From the NCBI GenBank assembly GCA_025350985.1, contig JANXWU010000490.1, positions 1 through 7,514 of the forward strand: 7,514 nt of DNA, in the 5' to 3' direction. The stretch comes from Spartobacteria bacterium. GTDB lineage: Bacteria; Verrucomicrobiota; Verrucomicrobiia; Chthoniobacterales; Chthoniobacteraceae. The position numbers were made by a program, and so were the translations under genes. Shown one piece after another: positions 1 to 6,805 of this stretch. The notes below the pieces were generated by a model. The model worked only from the letters and a program-made list of their open reading frames with translations. It searched no databases and was not told where the DNA came from. The stretch's first letter is position 1. Every line of letters starts with the position of its first letter.

Positions 1-473
1 GTTTGTTCTGTTTGAGTATTTTCTACCGTTACGGGAATTCTCGTTTCGGGTTTTTTACGTAGCCAGCCTAGTACATTGTCATAGCCATATTGACCCCACA
101 TGATCGCATCGTTGTTACCCCACTTGTTTTGCTCGGTCAGATAGACTTGGTCTAGGGTTGCACTATCAATTATCGCAATGTGGCCGTAACCACCACCCAT
201 GTTGGTGTTAAACACTACAATATCGCCTTGCTCTGGTGCATTGTCTGGCGTATTTTTGATTAAATCTACTAGGTCTGACCGACCATTGATAAGGCTGCTC
301 GGATAATCAGTGTAAGCGTCCACCGCTCCACCGATGTCATTGAATCTTGAGCTAGTTATACCCCAGACTTGCTCTACATAAAGACGGGCGTAGTCCACAC
401 ACTGGACATCGTTGTTTTGGTCAAAATCTTGTTTTGTACCTACGTATTTTTGAATAAATTGTTGATATGTCAT
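1..473 (-). CDS. CHAP-domain endolysin, N-terminal part (C-terminus beyond the left edge)
   Basis: The frame opens at ATG 473-471 and stays open to base 1, giving 157 complete codons plus 2 bases. The visible part is a CHAP (cysteine, histidine-dependent amidohydrolase/peptidase) domain, a fold that cuts amide or peptide bonds in peptidoglycan. The Cys lies in VQCVDYAR (Cys25), the His in GGYGHIAII (His98), and Glu114 and Asn116 lie in LTEQNKW. Cys-His-Glu-x-Asn in this order is the usual CHAP active site. The domain ends near LGWLRKKP (residue 142). The last visible residues, rich in Thr, Val, Glu and Gln, look like a linker, so a cell-wall-binding domain probably follows outside the window. 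No signal peptide or membrane segment is seen at the N-terminus, so export would need a holin or similar, and none is visible here. The gene sits last in the tail cluster after a 33-nt gap, a usual place for a lysis gene. A virion-bound lysin used at entry is an alternative. Confidence 0.88.
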   Translation of the reverse strand, partial: MTYQQFIQKYVGTKQDFDQNNDVQCVDYARLYVEQVWGITSSRFNDIGGAVDAYTDYPSSLINGRSDLVDLIKNTPDNAPEQGDIVVFNTNMGGGYGHIAIIDSATLDQVYLTEQNKWGNNDAIMWGQYGYDNVLGWLRKKPETRIPVTVENTQTEQ

Positions 474-506
474 GGTAGTTAGATTAGTTTAAAGTTTATA
501 AATGTT
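474..506 (-). promoter_or_regulatory. G-free 33-nt leader before the lysin gene
   Basis: This is the only intergenic gap of more than 2 nt in the window. Read on the coding strand it contains no G at all, so no Shine-Dalgarno pairing is possible. It holds an 8-bp palindrome TTTATAAA (495-502), a TTTAAA (488-493), and TAACTA just before CC-ATG. TATAAA (500-495) resembles a -10 box, but no convincing -35 box lies 16-18 nt upstream. The gap may be a translation leader or may hold a weak or phage-specific late promoter. No hairpin terminator is seen. Confidence 0.35.
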
Positions 507-2060
507 TTACCGCCCTATGGCTTTGATTTCGACATAGCCCAGCGTTGCTGATGTACCTGCTGTAGCGACTATTGCCCTGACAAACTTGGTGGCAGTGTTG
601 GCATTGTATTGATACACTGTAGCATTGGCAGTTGTAGCTAGGGTTGACCCGCCGATAGCATACCAATTGAGGTTGTCCTCACTACCTTGTAGCTGGAATG
701 TTGGGGTAGTAGTTGCGGCTCCCATATTGATATATATACCGATTGCATCTGAACCACCTACAAAGTAGGCTGGAGTAGTAGAACTAACAGTGTTAGGATT
801 GACAGTTCTGTCTACAAATACTTTCAGGTTATTGGCTTTGTGCATGAAGTTGTTTCTGCTTATTGCCCGAGTAAAACTTGGTGTAGTACCTCCAACTGTT
901 TGGACATATCTGATTCTATTGCCTGACAGCATGATCACAGGTGTTCGATAGATTCCAGCAGCCGTAATTCTAGCCATTTGGAAAATTGGGTACCAACTGG
1001 TGCCGCCATCGTCCGATTCTTCTATAGATATATCAAGTGTGGGTGTAGTTCCAGACACCGCACTCACAGCTACATTAAATGAAGCCGACTGGACATTGCC
1101 TTGCGTAATTGTAGCGGAAGTTGTCGTTGTGGTGATGGCTGCACTTGCGACATCGGTGTTGGTCGATGATTGCAGGGCAAAACCAAGTCCAGCTCCTGCT
1201 GAGTTTATTGCAACTCCACCAATCGAGTTGTTTCCTTGTGGCAAAGGATTCTCTAGCGAAACTCCCGAGGTCGTACTTGATAATTTAAGATTAGTAATTA
1301 CTTGGCCAGAGGTGTAGGAGGACACTCTTACTTGGATGTATTTTAGCCCCGCCACATCGATTCTTACATTCAAGTTCGAAGCCATATTATTTGTAATTAC
1401 ACCATTTGTAGCGATTACTCCGTTGACAGCGAAGTAATTGAGACCATCTACACTTGCCTCAAAAGAATTAATAGCAGACCAAGTGCCAAAGTATTGTAAG
1501 TAAGCTGTAGCTTCACCGTCCACATATTGCCTGTTGCTTTGTCCAGATGTTGGGGTAGAAAGAGTGGCCGCAGTTGTAAAGCCTCCACCAGTCAAGGTCG
1601 CAGAAGTCGGAGCTACCGTTGACACGCCAGGATTTGTGATTCTAATCCCGATAACTGAGCCATTGCTTATTACTGCCACAGCAGTTGGCTGGACAGTTGA
1701 AGTGTTACCAACGAAAGCTACTGTAGGGATAGATGTATAACCTGCCCCGCCAGAGTTGACATTGAGATAGGAAACTTCGGAGATAGCACTTGTTAGAACC
1801 GCTGTTCTTTCTGTTCCATTCTCATAGGCTACAATTAAGTCATCGTTGTTACCGTGAGTAGTAGTGTCAAAGGCTAATGTCAGAACATTGCCACTGACAG
1901 TTCCCCCCAGCCCTGGTGAGTTAGGGTTGTAAATTACCCTGTTTTGGGTAGAGTTCGTGATACCCAAGATTTTCTTTTTGTCGATTGTCGCGTAGTCAAC
2001 AAAAGTTATCTGTCTTGTAGCAGGTGTAAAGGTGTAGTTTTGGAATATTCGTTTAGCCAT
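507..2060 (-). CDS. Virion structural / tail protein built of repeated beta modules
   Basis: This 517-residue protein has no enzyme motif. Residues 8-82 (from YTFTPATRQITFVDYATI to the DDLIVAYENG region) match a small beta domain I recognise from N-termini of phage virion structural proteins. Residues 98-160 carry two Gly/Thr/Pro-rich stretches about 40 residues apart, beginning with GGAGYTSIPTVAF, a common bacterial and phage surface repeat. Three related modules follow, at about 180-260, 315-402 and 430-515. Each carries a core of the form [F/I/L]-E/Q-x-S-x-D-x-x-x-[W/Y]: FEASVDGLNYF, IEESDDGGTSWYPI and LQGSEDNLNWYAI. These look like tandem beta-sandwiches suited to a fibre or decoration protein. 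Start ATG 2060 lies 2 nt after the stop of the SGNH gene (TAACTATG). There is no signal peptide. It is probably a distal tail, fibre or capsid-decoration component; the exact role is unknown. Confidence 0.75.
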   Translation of the reverse strand: MAKRIFQNYTFTPATRQITFVDYATIDKKKILGITNSTQNRVIYNPNSPGLGGTVSGNVLTLAFDTTTHGNNDDLIVAYENGTERTAVLTSAISEVSYLNVNSGGAGYTSIPTVAFVGNTSTVQPTAVAVISNGSVIGIRITNPGVSTVAPTSATLTGGGFTTAATLSTPTSGQSNRQYVDGEATAYLQYFGTWSAINSFEASVDGLNYFAVNGVIATNGVITNNMASNLNVRIDVAGLKYIQVRVSSYTSGQVITNLKLSSTTSGVSLENPLPQGNNSIGGVAINSAGAGLGFALQSSTNTDVASAAITTTTTSATITQGNVQSASFNVAVSAVSGTTPTLDISIEESDDGGTSWYPIFQMARITAAGIYRTPVIMLSGNRIRYVQTVGGTTPSFTRAISRNNFMHKANNLKVFVDRTVNPNTVSSTTPAYFVGGSDAIGIYINMGAATTTPTFQLQGSEDNLNWYAIGGSTLATTANATVYQYNANTATKFVRAIVATAGTSATLGYVEIKAIGR

Positions 2061-2065
2061 AGTTA
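2058..2065 (-). other. Stop-start junction TAACTATG (SGNH gene to structural gene)
   Basis: The TAA of the upstream gene, two bases (CT), then the ATG of the next. The preceding 20 nt of coding strand have no purine-rich SD motif. The same eight bases occur at the next junction upstream (4244-4251). The spacing suggests translation by termination-reinitiation. Confidence 0.6.
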
Positions 2066-4246
2066 TTGATTGATTAGATTGGTCATGTAGATTTCGTTTT
2101 TGAGGGTGTCAAATGACCTGTCTTCGTTTATTATCCATTCTTTGCCAGATATGCCTGTATAATACAGGGTTACTGAGCCAAAGTTTTGATTGATTACCGA
2201 AGTAGTCGCAAATACCCCTGGGGTTGTAAAACTTTCAATTTGTCCTCCACCGTTTTGATAGATTGTAATTGGGTTAATGCTCGCATCACCTTTGACATCT
2301 TTAATGACTGCAATATACCCGCCCGCTTCAAACTCTGGATTAGCAGTTGGCGATGGCAGAGCGAAGTTAGTAACTGATCCCACTGTTTTGTTGACTAAAG
2401 CTGTAAAGCTAGTGTAAGGAGCAGAGATTGTCCCCGTTCCAGTAGTGATGGTAAGGAGCTTAGAAAGAGCATTAGGATTGATCATTTGCCCAAACTGCTC
2501 ATAGACGGTTGTGTCGTTTCCAGTGGTTGTAGCTTCTACAAAAGCGTCAATTGGTGTACCAATATTGGTCATGCTCACTCTTATATTACCGACCGCTGAA
2601 CTAGTAGATCCTGGTGCTTTACGCAGTCTCAATGACATTGCTGTCGTGCTAGATTTAACTAGCAATTCCACATTGTTTCCGTTGTCCATCACTTTGCCCG
2701 TAGCGTGTTTGGCTACCTGCCAGATGTCAGCAGTGTCTCCATAAGCACAAACAATATTATAGGTTTTTGCAAAACCAAAGTAGGTAGTTTCGCCTGTGAT
2801 TGTTACTAGTAGTGAGTGGCCTCCGTTTGAGCTTGTCCAGGTTCCAATGTCAATATAATCGCTCGCGTTGACTGGAATAGTTTTGAGTACGTCAGTTTTT
2901 GGATTCAAAACTATTTTAACAGGGTTTCCGTCTAGCACTCCACCACCGTTATTTATAGCTAGCTTAATTGATTTTGCGACAAGATCACCAACTACTTTAT
3001 AACCACCATTGGATGGATGGATGTTATCACCACTGTAATATTGAGTGTTAAACTCAGCCCCATCAAAACCCATATTACTATCAGTGGCTAGGTCACAAAG
3101 TACATCCGCATAGTCTCTATAATTAGCTCGGATTAAACTATTGATTTGATTTCTATTATAGTTAAACCTACCAGCTGATATTTGAGACGCTGGCAAAATT
3201 GTACAAATTACAACTTTACAGTTTGAGTTGACTGTTTTGGCATATTTACACAGAGTTTTGAGCCTATCGTGAATTTCACTGACTGTACCATTTGACTGGA
3301 TAATGTCATTAGCTCCACCAAGTACTACCAGCACATTTTGGAAACCAGTTACAAAGCTTGTAGGAAAATCAGTTACAGCTTGGGTAATCATTTGGTCGAC
3401 TCTTCTCCCTCCTACGCCAAGATTGTAGCCCGTAAACGCTTCACCCATGTTTCTTGCTACATATCCTGGATAAACATAGCCGTTTAAAGTGTTAAAGAAA
3501 CCACTGTTACTTGATCCTTCTCCTTTGGTTATCGAATCTCCATAAAAAATTGTGTTTATAAAGTTAGTGCCAGTATTAAATTTGGATGTCGAAATTCTAT
3601 TGACAATTGCATTATTATTTCCGTTGCTCCAGACAGAGATGCCGCTACTTCCTGCCGATTGTAGGCTTGTCTCTGTATCTACAGCCGTCATGTCTAGTAC
3701 AGTATCGCCAGTAGTGTTGTTAAATACCTTTATTTTTAGAGTTGTAGAGCCTTGACCATAGCAACTAAATTGTAAGGTATATTTATGAGCATTATTATAT
3801 ACAAATCCAGTCACACTAAAATCAGTACCAAAAATAACATTATTTACTCCTCCACCAATAATTTTAAACACTTCTAACGATCCAGCAGGATTTAGTTTTG
3901 TCATGTAGTGGTTATTGGTTCCAGCTTGGTGTCTTAGCACTGCTCCAATTGTTGCTTGTGTTACAAGCCCTGCTGATAGATCGACAGTTACCTCTTGGTT
4001 CAAAGTATTTTCAACAATTGGTCGAAGCAAGAACTTGCTTGTAAACCCAGCTCCATCAGTTGTTGATGCCGTCAATTGACCAGCCCCTGTCACTGAATAA
4101 ATACCTCCAGCTAGATCTCGCCAGCCATTGCCGACTGCTCCTACTGTAGGGAAACTGTCATTGATTAAAACAGTTTTAAGCCCTATGTTGTTAGGCAATG
4201 AAACCGAGGCTTGAACTTGTTGCAAAAAGGCTGATGAAGTAGTCAT
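2063..4246 (-). CDS. Tail protein with lectin-like domain and SGNH/GDSL esterase domain
   Basis: The protein has 727 residues and probably four parts. Residues about 26-225 form a LamG/concanavalin-like beta-sandwich. Residues about 230-432 are an SGNH hydrolase: block I YGDSIT (Ser238), block II NLGVGGR (Gly277-Gly280), block III GGANDI (Gly311, Asn313) and block V DNIH (Asp407, His410). All four diagnostic residues Ser, Gly, Asn and His are present, so it should be active. SGNH enzymes remove ester groups, often acetyl, from sugars. Residues about 450-570 form a beta-rich segment that may be a receptor-binding or fibre module. Residues about 590-712 form a phage tail C-terminal domain (VIKDVKGDASINPITI, then FGSVTLYYTG and EWIINED). 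There is no signal peptide, as expected for a virion protein. It lies 2 nt after the GH8 gene, suggesting both are tail-borne enzymes acting on the same host glycan; the substrate is not determined by sequence. Confidence 0.88.
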   Translation of the reverse strand: MTTSSAFLQQVQASVSLPNNIGLKTVLINDSFPTVGAVGNGWRDLAGGIYSVTGAGQLTASTTDGAGFTSKFLLRPIVENTLNQEVTVDLSAGLVTQATIGAVLRHQAGTNNHYMTKLNPAGSLEVFKIIGGGVNNVIFGTDFSVTGFVYNNAHKYTLQFSCYGQGSTTLKIKVFNNTTGDTVLDMTAVDTETSLQSAGSSGISVWSNGNNNAIVNRISTSKFNTGTNFINTIFYGDSITKGEGSSNSGFFNTLNGYVYPGYVARNMGEAFTGYNLGVGGRRVDQMITQAVTDFPTSFVTGFQNVLVVLGGANDIIQSNGTVSEIHDRLKTLCKYAKTVNSNCKVVICTILPASQISAGRFNYNRNQINSLIRANYRDYADVLCDLATDSNMGFDGAEFNTQYYSGDNIHPSNGGYKVVGDLVAKSIKLAINNGGGVLDGNPVKIVLNPKTDVLKTIPVNASDYIDIGTWTSSNGGHSLLVTITGETTYFGFAKTYNIVCAYGDTADIWQVAKHATGKVMDNGNNVELLVKSSTTAMSLRLRKAPGSTSSAVGNIRVSMTNIGTPIDAFVEATTTGNDTTVYEQFGQMINPNALSKLLTITTGTGTISAPYTSFTALVNKTVGSVTNFALPSPTANPEFEAGGYIAVIKDVKGDASINPITIYQNGGGQIESFTTPGVFATTSVINQNFGSVTLYYTGISGKEWIINEDRSFDTLKNEIYMTNLINQ

Positions 4247-4251
4247 AGTTA
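4244..4251 (-). other. Stop-start junction TAACTATG (GH8 gene to SGNH gene)
   Basis: The TAA stop of the GH8 gene is followed by CT and the ATG of the SGNH gene. The upstream coding strand (AATCTACTAATG) has no Shine-Dalgarno sequence. Identical to the junction at 2058-2065, this fits coupled translation of the two tail enzymes. Confidence 0.6.
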
Positions 4252-6081
4252 CATTAGTAGATTGTTAATTGGTTGGCCGTAGTTGACCCACAGATTTTGG
4301 CGTTGAGCCTCGAACCGTGAGTGCCACATGTCGTCAAAATAGCCTATTGCATGGAAATAAGAACCGTTGCCAGCATATTGGTAGCCACTAGCTAGTTTGG
4401 TACTGAGAATAGCTTGCCCGACAGCATTGGTGGGGTCATTGACGGTCAAGATGAAGTAATACACAAAGTAGAATAATTTAGAATCGTAAGTTTCTATTGG
4501 TGTGCCATCGTGCTTGTACTCAGCTTGGATTTTGCCTTTGATATTCCACTCGCTGGTCAAAAATGGTTTTGGTTTTTGGATAGAGATTACCGCTCGCTGG
4601 TCGCGAGCCCAGTTCCAGTCATCGATCATTCGTGAGATTGCACGAAAGGAGTTGTAGCCCCAGTTGCTATCTCCATATGTACCAACTCCTGTTACCTGTG
4701 CAGTAGTCAAATCAAATTGACACCAGTTTGGAGTGAGACCAACCGAGCTAGATTGAGCTGGAGTAGCGTTGGCAAAGACATAGCTAGCACATTTATCATT
4801 GATGTCATAAGCTCCTTTGACGCATTTATCCCAAAATCCAGCATTGGTCGGATCAATTCTGGAGAAGATGTCTCTATAGGCTCCGACATAATTATAATCT
4901 GGGGCAATACAGACCGAGTTATAGCCAAGCTGTAAAGAATCGTTGAGCTGGTAGTAAGCATCCGTGACAGCACTGTAGCCAAAAGCAAAGTTACGTAGAT
5001 CGTCGATGACCGCCTTGGCTCTGGCGAAGTAGTTTGGTTGTAATAATTCTTGTGGGGTATCGACTGTGAACTGGCTAGAACCCCAGCGTGCGTGAGCCCA
5101 GGATAGCGAGACAGCTCGCTCGATGTCTGCATCTCCTGCCCAGTTTGCATCAATAATTGGTTTGGCTAGATTGGGTTTATACAAAAAGCTCATGAGATTC
5201 AAGGCATTGCTTGGCAAGTTGGACACGGTGTTGGCAGCTGTGCAGATTCGCCTATCTAGATTGGCTCTAGTCCAGTTGTCTATTCTATTAAAAGTTTCTT
5301 GGTCGTTTCTTTGAGCGGCATGGAGAGTACCATAGACAATTCCCTCACTCACCACGTCTGGCACAGTTTGCCCACCGACCAAATCAATTGGCCGCACCAC
5401 TGCACCCTCGACAGTAATATATCGCATTTTGATACCATCCCAGACATCGTCAAGCTGGTCTTTGGGTGTGATCACAGTGTTGTTGACGATACCTAAAATT
5501 TGATCAAAATAAACAGGGCCTGAGATGGCTCCAGCGGCGTTGTTGTAGTCACAGCCAAGAGACACGTGAGCAAAGTTGACAGGGGGTTGGATAGTTGGAA
5601 GATATAGCAGTATCGGAGTTAAGTCTTTGTTGATATAGACTTTCCACTGAGTAGCAGTCCGCTCGATTAACACCCTATTGGGCATATCTTTGAGCCAGAT
5701 TGTGCCGTTGCTAAAATTACCTGCGAAGCTGTTACTAGGATCAACTATCTTGAGGGTAAAGCCAGTGCCTGAACCTTGAATTCGCAATTGCAAAATTGCT
5801 GGATTAGTATTATATTGACTATCTGGGTATATTGCCACAAAAGTCCCGTCAACAGTTGCAGATAAAGTTGTCGCCGCTGGAATATTGAAATAGACTTGAA
5901 ACCGATTGATAACTTGAGCAAAAGAAATTCTAGCTGATTGAAGCTGGTAGCCCAGCGGACTAAAGTCAATTTTGAGAGCATTGCCAATATAGCCCTTGCC
6001 TGCCTCAATAGACACCCCACTCCCGTTGATGGATGAGAAGTCGGTCAGTAGATTGCAAGGGTTTTGATAGACTATGGACAT
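4249..6081 (-). CDS. Tail-associated glycoside hydrolase family 8 protein with N-terminal lectin-like domain
   Basis: I place the start at ATG 6081, 2 nt after the previous stop, giving 610 residues. An in-frame ATG at 6138 would overlap the upstream gene by 55 nt and add 19 residues that shadow its C-terminus. Residues about 20-197 are a LamG/concanavalin-like beta-sandwich. Residues about 225-600 are a GH8 catalytic domain. VVSEGIVYG holds the expected acid Glu246. AGDADIERAVSLSWAHARW (315-333) matches the GH8 family signature at all but three fixed positions and includes Asp317. PDYNYVGAYRDIF (394-406) and VGLTPNW (447-453) fit the family's SYF.P..Y..F and TGL.PDW motifs, and GYNSFRAISR (475-484) fits the Y[DN]..R helix. 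GH8 enzymes cut beta-1,4-linked glycans (cellulose, chitosan, xylan, lichenan). No signal peptide is seen and the neighbours are tail genes, so I infer a virion depolymerase. Asn477 replaces the Asp that serves as base in many members. Confidence 0.83.
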   Translation of the reverse strand: MSIVYQNPCNLLTDFSSINGSGVSIEAGKGYIGNALKIDFSPLGYQLQSARISFAQVINRFQVYFNIPAATTLSATVDGTFVAIYPDSQYNTNPAILQLRIQGSGTGFTLKIVDPSNSFAGNFSNGTIWLKDMPNRVLIERTATQWKVYINKDLTPILLYLPTIQPPVNFAHVSLGCDYNNAAGAISGPVYFDQILGIVNNTVITPKDQLDDVWDGIKMRYITVEGAVVRPIDLVGGQTVPDVVSEGIVYGTLHAAQRNDQETFNRIDNWTRANLDRRICTAANTVSNLPSNALNLMSFLYKPNLAKPIIDANWAGDADIERAVSLSWAHARWGSSQFTVDTPQELLQPNYFARAKAVIDDLRNFAFGYSAVTDAYYQLNDSLQLGYNSVCIAPDYNYVGAYRDIFSRIDPTNAGFWDKCVKGAYDINDKCASYVFANATPAQSSSVGLTPNWCQFDLTTAQVTGVGTYGDSNWGYNSFRAISRMIDDWNWARDQRAVISIQKPKPFLTSEWNIKGKIQAEYKHDGTPIETYDSKLFYFVYYFILTVNDPTNAVGQAILSTKLASGYQYAGNGSYFHAIGYFDDMWHSRFEAQRQNLWVNYGQPINNLLM

Positions 6082-6086
6082 ATTTA
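6079..6086 (-). other. Stop-start junction TAAATATG deciding the GH8 start
   Basis: The TAA of the upstream tail gene (6086-6084) is followed by AT and then ATG 6081-6079. The spacing equals that of the two downstream junctions, which is why this ATG is preferred over the in-frame ATG at 6138. There is no SD motif, and the preceding 20 or so coding-strand bases are A/T/C only. Confidence 0.6.
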
Positions 6087-6803
6087 GATATTTGTAATAT
6101 AGGCGATATTGTCCCATTTGTTGTCCGCAGTGTTCCAAACAAAGCCTACATAATCAGTTTTGTTTGCTGTGACGGTTAGAGTTGGATTGACATTACCAGG
6201 GAATCGGTATTGATTGCCCCAAGTCACCAAGCGTGAGCCAGTAGCGTCTTGTCTAATTCTAATTCGTAGTTTCTGGTCATCTTGTGGAGTGCCAGCTGGA
6301 TTATTGATCAAAGTGGTGGCTACATTTAAAGTCAAAAGTGCTAGATCAGTTGTATCGCAGTTAGGCGTAGTTGCATTAGCTGTAATTGTAAGAGCAGGCG
6401 TCCTGGCCACAAGAACAGATGTTAATACCAGCCCACGATAATTGATTATATAGCCAGTAGTACTAGACACTGCCACAAAGACAGGCTTGTCCACTTGACC
6501 TAAACCAGTTGGCACAGTGGTGATCATGGAGCCAGCGGTGGTGTCTGAGAGCCTATACACTTCACCGACTGCTAATCCAGTATCAATTGCCATCTGTCCG
6601 CTAGTTTGCAAATCAAAAGTGTTGGTAGTAACTGCGACTACCCGACCAATCACCTCAGCGTTGGCAGCATTGTTGGCCTGAGCTTTAACGTAGAGACTGG
6701 AACTACTATCGTACCGCACCCAGTCCTTGACCGCTAGAGTGTGGGCGGTTTGAGTGATGACAAGGGGTCGTTGTTGGGTGGTTTTAACTCTAGTTGGTGG
6801 CAT
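6084..6803 (-). CDS. Small two-domain phage tail protein
   Basis: The protein has 239 residues. Residues about 15-124 match a domain I recognise from many phage tail and fibre proteins: a H-x-L-A-V-K-D-W-V-R type opening, a YVKAQANNAANAEVIGRV segment, a GLAVGEVYRLSDTTAG turn, and an ending GYIINYRG. Residues about 135-239 match a second common tail module: KLRIRIRQDATGSRLVTWG, then YRFPGN, then NKTDYVGFVWNTADNKWD. Both are all-beta and have no catalytic motif. The ATG overlaps the stop of the upstream gene by one base (TAATG). Role inferred: a structural adaptor or fibre subunit that may link the upstream fibre to the downstream enzymes. There is no signal peptide or membrane segment. Confidence 0.77.
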   Translation of the reverse strand: MPPTRVKTTQQRPLVITQTAHTLAVKDWVRYDSSSSLYVKAQANNAANAEVIGRVVAVTTNTFDLQTSGQMAIDTGLAVGEVYRLSDTTAGSMITTVPTGLGQVDKPVFVAVSSTTGYIINYRGLVLTSVLVARTPALTITANATTPNCDTTDLALLTLNVATTLINNPAGTPQDDQKLRIRIRQDATGSRLVTWGNQYRFPGNVNPTLTVTANKTDYVGFVWNTADNKWDNIAYITNI

Positions 6804-6805
6804 TA
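6801..6805 (-). other. Overlapping stop-start TAATG (fibre gene to small tail gene)
   Basis: The stop TAA (6805-6803) and start ATG (6803-6801) share one base. No SD motif precedes it. It is the tightest of the junctions in the cluster and a classic arrangement for reinitiation. Confidence 0.65.

Noticed and set aside
495..523. TATAAA as a sigma-70-type promoter for the lysin
   Set aside because: No recognisable -35 hexamer lies 16-18 nt upstream, and an AT-only stretch of this length yields such a match easily.
4707..6020. Minus-strand open frames at 4707-5153 and 5745-6020
   Set aside because: Both are out-of-frame shadows inside the GH8 gene, whose own frame carries the family motifs across the same bases.
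6082..6138. Start of the GH8 gene at ATG 6138
   Set aside because: It would overlap the upstream tail gene by 55 nt, and its extra 19 residues are the other-frame reading of that gene's conserved C-terminus. ATG 6081 fits the 2-nt spacing of the neighbouring junctions.
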